DNA from: Aselliscus stoliczkanus | Lineage: Eukaryota; Chordata; Mammalia; Chiroptera; Hipposideridae | Direction of reading: 5' to 3' | Length of the DNA: 64,000 nt | Assembly: GCA_033961575.1 (NCBI GenBank) | Contig: CM066737.1 | Span: 53,358,771 to 53,422,770, forward strand | Shown here: positions 1 through 12,896 of the stretch, piece after piece | Position numbering within the stretch: position 1 is the stretch's first letter | Layout: each line of letters starts with the position of its first letter | Notes under the pieces: generated by a model | The model's input: only the letters and a program-made list of their open reading frames with translations | What the model was told of the DNA's origin: nothing | The model's database searches: none | Position numbers and translations under genes: made by a program

Positions 1-470
1 ATAGCAAGCAGTAAGTTGGTTGTATTCTATGGCTCCCTGAACTGTCTAAGTAGGTTTTGATAATTTCATTAGTATTCAAAACGTACACTAAAGTTGACAA
101 TTACCAGAGTGTAGAATGAGACAGTTGATATCAATGCTATTACTTCTTTGAGATGACTGCAATCAAAGATGCTATCCAATTCGTGTCAACTTTTAAACTT
201 AAGGATTTTTATTATTGACAATAGAGTTTAAAGTGACCCAATATATTGGGATTGATAGTTTTTCTTTCTGAAAGTTCATTTTTCATCTGCATTAAAGTTG
301 ACCCTCTCCTAAAGCTGATTATAGGAGTTTCTGTATACCTATCCTAAATTTGTTTCTGCCATTTAGGGGCTAATTAGGCTGTAGGTTGAAGAAAACTTGA
401 TTACCCATTGCCTTATAGCTATGATGAGCTGGGTGGTTAGGGGACAGTTACTACTTAAACCCATCATTTA
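1..470. other. Unassigned sequence upstream of the first SINE
   Basis: AT-rich sequence with no exon, RNA gene or repeat family that I can name. It may be NUP62CL intron or 5' flank, since the first NUP62CL exon seen (3203) begins in the middle of a codon and so needs at least one upstream exon. Confidence 0.4.
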
Positions 471-919
471 GGGCAGGCCGAGTGGCACATTGGTTAAGAG
501 CTGGTTTTGGGATGACAGCGGCCCCAGTTCGGATCCCACACATGAGGGCCAGTGACACTGCCCTCTACAGCTAAAAATAGCACCATGTGGAGATGGGCTG
601 CGAGCCCTGGCGACGTTGTAGGCTGCAACCCCTGCTTCAGTGGGGTGCCATAGGCTACAGTGAGTGGCCAGCAGCCAGTGTGAGTGGCTGGCAGTCAGCA
701 CGAGCTGCCAATAGCTGCAATGAACAACCATCCAGAGGCAGGCGACCAATCTGCCTCATCCGGGAAGAACGCAATGATGATACCGACATGGGCCAATGAA
801 GCAACGTCCTCCGTGACTAGACTGAAGAACAAAAAGACAGCAACTTGTCTGTTCCCCTTCCCTGATTCCCCAACGCTGTTACCCTCCCCCAATTCCCCAA
901 TAAAATTAAAAATAAAAAA
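471..919 (+). mobile_element. Long-form tRNA-derived SINE (about 450 bp)
   Basis: The element starts with a tRNA-like head (GGCCGAGTGG-type A box; GGTTCGGATCC B box near 530), followed by a body of about 340 bp and an A-rich tail. It is flanked by an 11-bp target-site duplication with one mismatch (cccatcattta at 460-470, cccaccattta at 920-930). The same body recurs at eight other places in the window. Open frames inside it are by-products of the repeat. Confidence 0.85.
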
Positions 920-930
920 CCCACCATTTA

Positions 931-1599
931 AATCAGACTCCGTTTTATGGAAGTGTTGTTTGTTTTTACTTTAAAAAATTTACTCAGGGCTGAAATGAAC
1001 TTTTCTTCAAACCTGGCATAAACTCCAAGTCTTTTCCTTTTAAGCTTAAAGTGATTATTCCTAAACAGAGATGTACACCATCTATTTAAATACCCTTGTG
1101 CACACTCTACACTTAACTGAGTTTGTACTGTGTACTAGACTGACAGGCCAATCCATGAGAATTGTGAAGGGTGTGTCTTGAGATCTTTACAATTTACCAT
1201 ATTTGCAAAAAAAATAACACATAATTTTCCCCATAAAATGCTAAACAAAGAACTAATTATTTCAGTCATGGGTTGAATCACTGAATTATACATTACCAGG
1301 CTTTTTGGTGATTCTGCCATTACCCACCCCCTACCTATCTAAACTTCAAATTCCTTCCTACAAACTCCCATTTCATTCACCACTAACTTATGTACTTACC
1401 ACCTCTCCATCAGAGATGTCTCAATTCCACACCCCAACCCACAGTTGTTTTGTCCCCCTACTTACCATTGCTTCTCCCCAAGTGTATTCACTTGCTCAGA
1501 TTCTTCACCTCACAAATCAGCCTTTTAAAGCAGCTTTCAAGTGTCTGTTTCTGCTTAAAACTAGGCGTGATCATAAAATATGGTGAATGTTTAATTTTT
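931..1599. other. Unassigned non-coding sequence
   Basis: No exon or recognisable repeat boundary seen. The stretch from 1320 to 1560 is pyrimidine-rich on the + strand but has no splice-site context linking it to NUP62CL. Confidence 0.3.
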
Positions 1600-2150
1600 T
1601 AAAAATTATTACAGTAAAATACAAATTGCCACTAATCCCCCTCAAAGTACTCCCTCTCACTTTGAACATACAAGAATGAACTCCAAAGCTGGCCAAGTGG
1701 CGCGGTGGTTAAGCGCTGGCTTGGGAAGCCAGCAGCCCCGGTTGAGGTCCCACATATGAGAGCCAGTGACACTGCCCTAAAAAAAACAAAAAACAAAGAA
1801 TGAACGCCATCATTCTTGCCACTTTCCAAAGTAGTTCTGGAAGTCCTCTTTCTTGAGTGTCTTTAGTTGTGCTGTCATGGCTGCCTCGATGTCCTGAATC
1901 TATTAAAAACATTTACCTTTCATGGTCATTTTGACTTTGGGGAAGAGCCAGAAGTCACATGGTGCCAGATCTGGTAATAAGGCAGATGAATACACATTGT
2001 AATGTTTCTATTTGACAGAAATTGCTGTACCAGAAATGATACGTGACATGGAGCCTTTCCATTGTGATAACAAAATATGGTGACTGCTGCTGCCAAATGC
2101 CATCCATTGGAAAGACAGAGATCTTCAATATTGGAAGCAGCACGTTGAAC
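1600..2150 (-). mobile_element. Decayed mariner-type DNA transposon fragment
   Basis: Minus-strand conceptual translation contains broken pieces typical of a mariner (Tc1/mariner) transposase, such as a short D-I/S-x-x-x-x-A/S-like segment around 1860-1910. The + strand reads like the reverse complement of mammalian mariners, with a phrase about the 'gaagagccagaagtcaca' type at 1940. It is full of stops and interrupted by a SINE at 1687-1797. Boundaries are approximate because no terminal repeat is clear. Confidence 0.6.
1687..1797 (+). mobile_element. Short-form tRNA-derived SINE inside a mariner remnant
   Basis: The ~95-bp head (ggccaagtgg ... cactgccct) is followed directly by an A-rich tail. 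The flanks share 'aagaatgaac' (about 1673 and 1796), giving a plausible target-site duplication that lies within the mariner remnant. The SINE is therefore younger than the mariner. Confidence 0.85.
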
Positions 2151-2569
2151 CTTAGTAACAGCCAGTACTTATTTGAAAGGCTTCAGTTGTAATCTGAAAA
2201 TACTGCAAATTTGTAAATCAAGGCTAATGTAAAACAAAATGTACATGTTATATTTTTAAAACAATTTTTGTTGCAGAAGCAGCATTTATTAATTACAAGA
2301 ACATTTGAAAATACAGAGAACCAAAAAGAAAATAAAAACTTTCCAGTCCACCACTGTCACAATTTTCTGTGCATTGTTCTTTAAGTGCTTTGTGTGTTGG
2401 AAAAACCAAAGGGCTATAGAAGTTCAGAAAACTAAGAGATAATGATGAATATAAGAGAAGCGGGCAGTAAACATCAGGAAGGAGCAAAGCCATGCAGTAT
2501 ACTGAGGATTTCATCTACAGAGTGCAGGGCATCCTAGTAAAGATGCAATAGAAAAAGACAGGAGAGGGC
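2151..2569. other. Unassigned non-coding sequence
   Basis: No exon, RNA gene or named repeat could be supported here. Confidence 0.3.
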
Positions 2570-3015
2570 TCTAGGCTGTAGATAAAACTCTGAGAGGCTT
2601 TTACCTATTTGACTGGCAGAGATGTATGCCTTGTATGGGGTATGATGTAGAGAAACGGATACTCTTTCCCATTGATAGGAATGTAAATTGGCAAGATCTT
2701 TTTGGTAGGGCAATTTGGCAAGATACGTAAAAATTTAGAGCATGCTGACCCTTTGATCCAGCAACTTCATTTCTAGGAATTAATTACACAGATGTATTCA
2801 TGTAATTATGCAAAGATATGGATGTACAGAGAGCTTGTGTAATGTTGCAATCCTTTTCTTGGAAGGTTAGTAGAACTTAGCAGTGAGGTCATCTGGGTCT
2901 GGAGTTTTCTTTATGGTAAGAGTTTTGAGGATTGATTCAATTTCTGGATTGATTCATAAGTCTGGTTAGGTTGTAAATTTTCTTTTTCTATGAATTTATC
3001 CAGGAGTTTTAGTTT
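2570..3015. mobile_element. LINE fragments
   Basis: Positions 2690-2840 resemble an old L1 3' segment in sense orientation ('gatccagcaacttcatttct' type phrase). Positions 2860-3010 resemble antisense L1 ORF2 (reverse-complement RT-domain phrase near 2890-2960). Neither is intact; subfamily not resolved. Confidence 0.5.
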
Positions 3016-3202
3016 GCAGCAGGAAGTTTAATCCAGATACCTGGCCTGCCATATGTCACTTCATATTACAGCATTGAGTTCAAATCCATATGACTTTGAG
3101 TTCAAAGTCACATTTAAAAAATGCTTACATGGTTTTTATCCTGAATGATCAGGACTAAATAAAGTTTCTCATTTCTCAGACATTACACAGTTTATTTTCC
3201 AG

Positions 3203-3365
3203 CTCCAACATCAATGATCACCACCGTCAGTGTTACCAGCACCATTGCCAGCACAACCACAACCAACAGTGGATTTAACTTCGGTCTACAATCACTGACC
3301 TCAACTGGGATTAATAAAACCGTTCCAGTCAGATATGCTTCTACATCTTCTGCAACGAATGTTAA
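3203..3365 (+). CDS. NUP62CL: NUP62CL coding exon 1 of those visible (S/T-rich, FG-containing)
   Basis: Acceptor tttattttccag ends at 3202 and donor gtaagc starts at 3366. The exon opens with 2 nt that complete a codon, then PTSMITT..., so the ATG at 3214 may be internal rather than the true start; a human-like upstream exon is expected outside or upstream. The peptide is rich in Ser, Thr and Asn and contains one GFNFG motif, the FG-repeat type found in the p62 N-terminal half. It ends 2 nt into a codon, matching the 1-nt start of exon 2 (AA+T, Asn) and also that of exon 4 (AA+G, Lys). No signal peptide or membrane segment. Confidence 0.75.
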
Positions 3366-6300
3366 GTAAGCCTGTTTATTTGAAAATTTGTGTGAGTTTC
3401 ATTTTATTTATCATGTACAGGTATAATTTGCTTGTATAGTTTTAGAATAATATTTGAAAATTAGATAAATGACTCAGAGTTGAAAGAGCAGTTAGAGAAA
3501 GGATTTCTGTAGCTTAGGAAGCTGAACAACTAACACGATACTTTTGTCTTTCGAATACCATTATAAAAAAATTATCACCATTACTAATAATAGCTAATAT
3601 TGATTGTATAATTACTATATGTTTAGCAATTTGATACTGCTTTACAAATATCATATCATTTAATCCTCACAGTAACCCTATGGAATAGGCACTATTTTTG
3701 TTCCTATTTTATGGGTGAGAAAACTGGAGCACTTAGAAATTTTATAATCTGCCCCCAGTCACACACTTAGTAATGGTTGAGCCAGGATTAAAATCCAGGC
3801 ACACAAGCTCTAGAGCCTGTATTCTTTCAGTCTATGCCATGTTCCTCTAATTGTCTTTGTTTTTTTATTAAACATTTTTATTTTGAGATAATTGTAGGTT
3901 CACATGTACCTCTAAGAAATAATACAAAAAAAGTCTGTGTCTCTTTTCACCTAGTTTCTCCCAATAATGACATCTTTCAAAACTCTAGTACAATATCACA
4001 TGCAGGATATTGAAATTGATGTAGTCAAGATATAGAACAGTTCCATCAACACAAGGATCCCTCCTGTGGCCACTTCCTATCCACACTCACTACCCTACCC
4101 TCCTTTCCCTGACCCTGGGCAACAGTTCATCTGTCTTCCATTTCTATAATCGTGACAGATTTAGAAATCTTATGCAAATGGAATCATACAGTATGCAGTT
4201 TTTGGACCGTAGTTTTTCTTTCACTAGGCATAATTCCTTGAGAAAAAGTTGTCACGTCCATCAGTAGTTTGTCCTTTTTCAATTCTCAGTAGTATTCCAT
4301 GGTGTTGTGGATGTACTATTGTTTGTTTACCTATTCAGCTGTTGATGGACATCTAGGTCATTTTCAGTTTTGAGCAATTACGAATAAAGCTGCTATGAAC
4401 ATTTGTGTACAGGTTTTTTTGTAAACATAGTCTCATTTCTCTGGGATAAATGGCCATGTGAATAGTTGCTGGGTGGAATAGCAGGTGCATGTTTATTTTT
4501 TTAAGAAGCTGCCAAGTTCTTTTCCAGAATGACTGTGACATTTTACATTCCCAAGAGCAATGTATGAGGGATCCAGGTTTTCCACATTCGCACCAGGATT
4601 TGCTGTTGTTGCTATTTTTATTTTAGCCTTTTTAATAGATATAAAGTGGTATCTCATTGTAGTTTTAATTTACATTTCTCTGATGACTAAAGATGTTGAA
4701 CATCTTTTCATGTGTTTGTCATCAGCTTATCCTCTTTGATACATGTGTGTTCATGTCTTTTGTCCTTTTTCTACTTGAATTTAGTTTTTTTTACTATTAA
4801 GTTTTAAGAGTTTTGGGCCGGCTGATTGGCGCGGTTGTTAAGCACTGGCTTGGGAAGCCAGTGGCCTGGGTTCGGTCCCACATATGAGGGCCAGTGACAC
4901 CGCCCTCAAAAAAAAAAGTTTTATATATTCTTGATACCAGTTCTTTATCAGATATGTGGTTTATAAATATTTTGTCTAACTCTGTAACATGTCTTTTCAT
5001 CTTTTCAACAGGGTATTTCACCTCACAAAACTTTTAATTGATGAGGTCTAATTTACCACTTTTTCCTTTAATGGATTATTCTTTTAGTGTCAAATGTAAG
5101 AGCTATTTGCCTAACTCTAGATCCCAAAGATTTTCTATTTTTTTCCTAAAACTATTAGTTTTACATTTCACATTTTAAGCTTATGATCCATTTTTGAGTT
5201 AATTTTTATATAAGGTGTGAATTTAAATTGTTCTTTTTTCTCCCTAGAGATGTCTAATTATTTCACCATTTGTTGAAAGGTTAACTTCCGCCATTAAATT
5301 GCTTTTGTACCTTTCTCAAAAATCAACTGGACATATTTGTGTTAAATGTTATTTTCTGCCTTGATACCATATTTTAAGGTTTTTCTTTTAGCTTGATGGT
5401 ATGGTGAATTACATTGATTGATTTTCAAATGTTGACCCACTCTTGCATATGTGGAATAAAAACCACTTGTTCATGGTGTATAATATTTTTAGACATTTTT
5501 TGATTCGGTTTCTAGTATTTTCTTTCAGGACTTTTATATCTAAATTCATTAAGTTCATGAGAGATATTGGTCTGTAGTTCTGTTTTCTATCTTTTCAAAT
5601 TATATTTTTGGTTTTGACATCAAGATAATTCTGCCTCAAAAAATGATCTATGAAGTATTCCCTTCTCTCTTAATTTTTTCTTTTTTTGAGGGCAGTGTCA
5701 CTGGCCCTCATATGTGGGACCCAAACTGGGGCCGCTGGCTTCCGAAGCCAGCGCTTAACCACCACGCCACTCGGCTGGCCCGTATTCCCTTCTCTTATGT
5801 TTCGTAAAATAAATTGTGTAAAATTGGTTTTAATTCATTAAATGTTTGGAAGAAGTCTCCAGTGAAACCTCTGGGCCTCGATATTTTTTTCAGGATCTTT
5901 GAAATTACAAATCAGTTTCTTTAATGGTTCTAAGTTTATTCAGGTTTTTTGTATCATCTTTGATGAGTTGTAGTAATGTGTGGTTTTTAAGGGATTGGTC
6001 TGCTTCTTCTAAGTTATCAAATTGGTGAGTGTAAAGTTGTTTGTAGTAGTATTCCATTTTTGTCCTTTTAAAAGCTATAGGGCTATTTCTGTTTCATTTC
6101 TGACATTTGTGGTTTGTACCTTTCTTTTATCAATTTTAATGATCTTTTCCGAAATAAGTAGCTTTTGTTTCATTGACTAGTCTCTATTGTTTTCATTCTC
6201 AATTTTATTGATATCTACTCTTTATTATTTCTTTCCTTCTGGTTATGTTGTGTTCGTTTGGCTCTTTTTTTTCTAGTTATTTAATGTATGAACTTTGATT

Positions 6301-9300
6301 ATTGATTTGAGATATTTTCTCTTTTCTAATGTAAGAATTTAGTGCTATAAATATCCTTCTCAGCACTGCATTAACTGTGTGCATATTTTGTTATGTTGTA
6401 TTTTTATTTTCATTCAATTCTATGTACAGTTGACCCTTGAACAACCTAGGTTTGAACTTTATGAGTCCACTTCCATGTGTATTTTTAAAAAAATAAAAAC
6501 TGTAAATACATTTCTCTTAAATGTATTTTCTCGATATCATTTTCTTTTCTATGGCTTACTTTATTAGAAGAATTCAGTATATTATACATATAACATTAAA
6601 AATATGTTTAATCAACTGTTCATGTTATTGGTAAGGCTTCCAGTCAAGGGTAGGCTATTAGTATATAAGTTCTGGGGGACTCAAAAGTTATACATTGATT
6701 TTCAACTGCATGGGGGTTGGAGTCCCTAACCCCCATGTTGTTCAAGGGTCAGCTGTATTTTTTAAATTTATTTTATGAACTCCTCTTGACCCCATAGATT
6801 ATATAAAATTGTGTTATTTAATTTCCAAGTGTTTGGAGATTTTCTTGTTTTCTTGTGGATTTCAAATTTGAATCCATTTTGATTGAAGAACATACTCTGT
6901 GTGATTTCAGTGCTTTTATATTTATTCAGGTTTGTGTTATGGATGAGAATATGGTCTTTCTTGGTGAATATTCCATGGGCACCTGAAAGTTGTGCTTTCT
7001 GCTGTTGGTGGCGTATTCTATAAATGCTAATTAGATCCTGTTGATTCATTGTATTTTCAGATCTGTATTCTTGTTGCTTTTCTCTCTAGTGCTTCTTTCT
7101 GCTGTAGAGAGTGGCTTTTTGAATCCCCAACTGTAATTGCATATTTATATATTTCTTCTTTGAGCACTATCAGTTTTGTTGTATTTTGAGGCTCTGCTCT
7201 TTGGTTGCTTCCACATTCAGGATTGTTGGCTTTCCTGGTGCTTTGATTCCTTCATCATTATATGATGCCCCTTTTTGACTGATAAACTTTTTGCTCTGAA
7301 ATTGACTTTATCTAATAGTGATATAGCCATGTCTTTTTAAAAATTAATCTTGCATGTATATCTTTTCCCATCATTTTACTTTCAACCTATCTGTGTCTTT
7401 ATATGTAAAATGAATTTCTTATAGACAGTATATTGATGGGTCATATTTTTTATCCACTTTGCTGATTTCTGTGTTTTATTTGGTATATTTAACACATTTA
7501 CATTTTGCCAGTTTTACTGAAAAATAATTGACATACATCATTAAGTTTAAAGTGTACAGCACGATGATTTGATTTACATATATCGTGAAATGATTACCAT
7601 AAGAGGACATCATTAAGTTTAAAGTGTACAGCATGATGATTTGATTTACATATATCATGAAATGATTACTGTAAGAGATTCAGCTAACATTTATCTTCTC
7701 ATATAGATACAATAAAAAAGAAAAGAATGGACAAAAAAGAAGAAAAAAGGGATAAAACTTCTCCTTGTGATGAGAACTCGTAGGATTTACTTTTCTTTTT
7801 TTCTTTTTTTTTGAGGGCAGTGTCACCGGTCCTCATATGTTGGTCCCGAACCAGGGCCGCTGGCTCCCGAAGCCAGCATTTAACCACCGCACCACTCGGC
7901 CGGCACTACTTTCTTAACAACTTGCCTTTTGTACCCCAATGTTAGCTATAGTCACCATGTTGTACATTGCATCCCTAGTACTTACTTTTCTTATAACTGG
8001 AAGTTTGTATCTTTTGACCAGTTTCTTCCATTTCCCTCTCCCCACAGCCTCTGCCTCTGGTAACCAGAAGTTTGATTTCTTTTTTTGAGTTTTGATTTTG
8101 TTTTTTTTTTCTTTAAGACTACACATATAAGTGAGGTCATACAGTATTTGTCTTTCTCTGTCTGATTTATTTCAGTTAGCATAATGCTTTCAAGGTCCAT
8201 CCATGTCATCGCAAATGGTAGGATTTTCTCATTTTTTATAACCGAATAATATTCCATTGTGTATGTATACTGCAACTTCTTTATCCATTCATCCAAATGA
8301 TACTTAGGTTGTTTCCATATCTTGGCTATTGTAAATAATGCTGCTATGAACACGGTGGGGGGCAAATATCTTTTTGAGTTAGTGTTTTTGTCTCTTTTGG
8401 ATATATTCCCAGAAATGGATTTGCTGGATCATATGGTAGTTCTATTTTTAATTTTTTTAGGATCTTCCATACTGTTTTCCATAGTGTCTGTACCAAACTA
8501 CAATTCCACCAACACTGGACAAGGGTTCCCTTTTCTCCACACCCATGCTAGTATTTATCTCATATCTTTTTGTTGTTGGCCATTCTAACTGGTGTGATGT
8601 GGTATCTCATTGTGGTTTTAATTTGAATGTCCCTAATGACTAGTGATGTCGAGCATCTTTTCATGTACCTATTGGGCTTTTGTATATCTTCTTTGGAGAA
8701 ATGTCTGTTCAGGTCTTTTGCCCAATTTTTTAATTGGGTTATTTGGGTTTTTGCTATTGAGTTAAAAGTTCTTTATATATTTTGGATATTAACCCTTTAT
8801 CAGATATATGGATTGCAAATATTTTTCTCCATTCCTTAGATTGGTTGGGTTTTTTTGCTTTTTTGTTGTTGGTGGTGGTGGTTTTTTTTTTTTGCTTTTT
8901 AGTTTGCTGAAACCCCACTTGTTTATTTTTTATTTTTGTTGCTTATTCTTTAGTTGTCATTTCCAGAAAATCATTACCAAGATCCATGTCAAGGAGCTTT
9001 ATTCCTATATTTTCTTCTAGTAGTCTCATCGTTTTAGGTCTTACATTTAAGTCTCTAATCCATTATGGGGTAGTTTTTTAGCGCAGTTGTATTTAAGCTA
9101 ATTATTGATAGGTCAGGGCTTAAATCTGCTATTTTGTTATTTGTGTTTTTGTTGTTACTTGTTTTTTCTGTTTCTCTCTTTTTTAACCTTTCTGTCAGTT
9201 ATTCAAACATTTATTAGGGTCACATCTTGTTTGATTTTTTAGTTTTCCTGAGTATATTGCTTTGTATTGTTTTCTTACTTTTTGCTCTAGGTATTAGAAT

Positions 9301-12300
9301 ATACATATGTAACTTATAGCAGACTAGTCATATTGACATTCTACCATTCTGGGTGAGATATAAAATCTTACTTCAATTTAGTTCCCTTAATCTTACCTTT
9401 TAAGTATAATTGCCTCAAGTGTTTCCTTCATGTATATTGAACACCACATTACATGGTGTTATACTTTTTACTTCAACCATTAAATATGATTTAAGAAACT
9501 CATGAGAAGTAGAATAGTTATATTTACCCTTTTTATCCATGTTGATGTTCTTCTCTTTTTTATGAAGTTCAAGCCTTCTGTTTTCATTTCCTTTCTGTTT
9601 AACCAATCTTTAAAGGTAGGTTTGCCAGCAGCAAATTCTCTTAAGTTTACTTTGCATGACAATATTTTCCCTTCATTTCTGCAGGATATTTTCACTGGAT
9701 ATGGAAATTGTGGTCAACAGTTTTTGTTTGTTTGGTTTTTGTTTTTCTTTCAGTACTTGAAAGACAGATGTTGTGACACTTCCTTTTAGCCTCCATGGTT
9801 TAAGATGAGAAATCTGCTGCCATTTGAATTGGTGTTCCCTTTCAAGTAATGTGTTGTTTCTTCTGGCTGCTTTCAAGACTTTTTTCTTTCTTTATCTTTA
9901 GTTTTCAGAAATTTAAGTATTGTGTGTCTTAGCGTGGATTTCTTTGAATTATTCTGTGTGAGGTCTTCTCAGCTTCTTGAATCTTTAAGTTTATACCTTT
10001 GCCAAATTTGGTAAGTTTTCAACCTTTATTTTTCAGAGTACTATTTTAATTCCATTCTCTCTTTTCCTCTCTAATGTATCATTCTTTAGTGATATCAATT
10101 TTACCTCTTTCAGTACTGTCCTCCAGGTCTTTGACTTTTTTTTCCTCCATTTTTTGGGCCTCTTTTCTCTTTGCTGTTCTTTAAATTCTATTGGTCTGTC
10201 CTCAAGTTCACTGTCATCTCCAGTCTAATATCAAACCCTCCATATGAGCTTTTCCAATTCTATAATTTCCATTTGATTGTTTTTCATGACTCCTTTTTCT
10301 TTGCTGAGATTTTCTACTTTTCTTTTGTTTCTAGAGAATTTATAATTGCTTGTTGGAGCATTTCTTTGATGGTTGCTTTAATATTCTTTTCGGATAATTC
10401 CAACATCTGAGACTTTTTGTTGTTTGCATCTATAGAGTGTCTTCTCTCTTTTAAATTGTGATTTTCTTGGTACTTGATATGACGAGTATTTTCAATTACA
10501 TCCTGGACATTTTGTCTATTATGTTAGTAGAGTCTGGGTCCTATTTAAATCGTTTTTTCATCAGGCAATCCGTTTGTTAAGGTATAGTGCAAAGGTTACT
10601 CAACCAGTTGTATGTTCAGCTTCACACTGGAACCTGCTTATACCATTCCAGCAAAAGTGGAGCACTAATTTATACTGCCTCAATGCAGATGAGTGGTGTG
10701 GAAGTTCAGCTCTCCCCTCAGCCCTGTTTACTCCTTCCCTATGTAAGAGGGGCATTGTGTCACATTACTTTATTGCCTCTAAGTGGGGATATAAGCTCAG
10801 CTCCCAGCTGGACCCCAGGTGCCCAGAACAAGAGGAAGTGGAGGACCAACTCATACTGCTTAGTCCTTGCAGGGTAGAGGCAGAAACTGACAGTGCAAGA
10901 GGTTAGCAACATGGTTGCAACAAGTTCTGGAACTTAATTGTCAGACCTCCTATGATCATATAATTATACTGTATACTTTTTTTTTCAGTGCAATCAAAAC
11001 TCCCGTGATGACATATGGTGAGCTGGACGGTCTGGTAAACAAATGGAGCCTTGAGTTACAGAATGAAGAGAAGCACTTTCTTCAGCAGGCTTCCCAGGTC
11101 AATACTTTGGACCATATATTGATGGAGAATGTTGAGATGCTAAGAAGATATTCTCATTAATTTACATGCATTGTGCAAGTATTTTCAGATGAACACGAGA
11201 GAATAGACCTGTGTTTTGTGGTTAATTTTCTATTTCAATATTGGTGATCAATGGAAAAATATTTTCCTTAGGTAATAAGTGCCCTGAATTAGGAACTCTT
11301 TCATATTTAAAGTATATATGGGAAAATTAATATTGATTTAAAATTACAATATAAACTTAAATACTTACATTATTGTATTCTTTTCCTTTATAGATAACTA
11401 TTTTACATAGAAAACTGGAAAAAGTGAAACTGCATCCGAAAAGGAAGAACCTTAGATGCCCTCGGTTGAAAGATTAAAGATCTGTCTCATCGGGTTAATT
11501 TTATTTTAATTGTAGTTTGTTGACACTTATTTTGTCACTCCAAATTCCTTTCATCAGCCTTTCTGTTGACTTTTTTTTTTCCAGGCTGGAACAAGAATTG
11601 GATTTTGTCCTCTCACAGCAGTGGGAACTAGAAGATCTCTTGACCCCTTTAGAGGTGGCTGTGAACTGCCACAGCAGGTCTGTTTATACTCAGTATGGAG
11701 ATGAAGATTTTGAGAGGACGTAAGTAACTGAATAAAGATCGAGGAATGGGGCAGGACTTAGCTACAATAAAAGGGGGGAAAATGGAATTGAAAGGCAGGG
11801 AATAAAAAATGAAAGAAAACTACAAGTTCTTGTAGTTGCCATTTATCAGCTTATTTTACTATTTTCTGTTTATCTTTACAGGATGCTTGAAAATAAAGTA
11901 ATCGTTCTGGCAATTTTTAGAGAATGTAATTAATCTTAAGCTCATACATGACCACTGTACAGTTTTTATATTTTTCAAGGTTGTTCTTAAATTAGAAGTA
12001 CAAATTTTATGTGTTTGTTGTCATACTATTGTGTGATTTTTATGGTCTACTATTTGTATTGACTCTTTCAAGCCTAATGTTCATACAATTGCTTCAGTGA
12101 TATATTATTTGCTATTTTAAAGGCAATTTGTTAATCTGTGGGCAAACTGCATCACTCTCAAAAATTGAATGATTTTGTCAATGTCTTGGACTGGATGTAT
12201 CTTATTTGTGTGAATTCAGTCAATACATTGCCAATGTTCCCACTGTAACGTTCGCACTCTGGAACTGAGATTTGGTTATCAGGCCAAATTTTAAAGTATT

Positions 12301-12863
12301 TTGGGAGAACTTGTATGAAAGTGCTACATATACTAAATTGAGATTAAATTGAATTCCTTTTATCAATGGTTTCTTAGTGAGTTAAGACTGAGCTTATTTT
12401 TAAGAAGTTTGCATGTTAACTTTTTTGTACATGCATTAAATGTAGTAAGTATGCCTAATCTGTATGACCCCTTGTTCTGTTTCTACTTTTGTATTTCAGC
12501 CTTTGTAAATCTTTTGTTTGCATTGCATTCTATGCATTCTGTTATTTTTTTAAAAATGCATGGAATTGTATTTTTGGTTGTGAGATCCTACCTATAGTTT
12601 GAAGAAATAATTGAAACATTTTTTTCCATGAATTGCTTTTTTTACATGAATTGCTTTCATATAGTCAGATTTATAATGTAATAGAGTCTGTACTAGAATC
12701 TTCAACAATTTAGGCAACCAATTATCTATAATTACTTTGCAACAGAAGGACAGTAGATAGATATCAATAAATCTCATTGAATTCTTTAATCTTTATAGAC
12801 ATTAAGATTGAAAAACACTCTGGTCACTTTAATCTCATAAATATATACATTGACTAGATTGTA

Positions 12864-12896
<33 letters not shown>

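Larger units (their letters stand above)
3850..10560 (-). mobile_element. Nested antisense L1 fragments filling NUP62CL intron 1
   Basis: Nearly the whole stretch reads as reverse-complement L1: 3' region at 3850-4800 and again about 7480-8900, with ORF2 pieces between. At 6768-7049 the minus strand encodes an ORF2 piece with the usual endonuclease-RT linker ([22 protein letters not shown]). Many stops and several subfamilies; no intact L1. Three short SINEs, a Tigger2-like element and a 72-bp tandem duplication are embedded. Confidence 0.75.

Noticed and set aside
4815..4890. tRNA gene-like A and B boxes in the SINE heads
   Set aside because: The boxes belong to many near-identical retroposed copies with A tails and target duplications. 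None folds as an intact tRNA with a 3' end.
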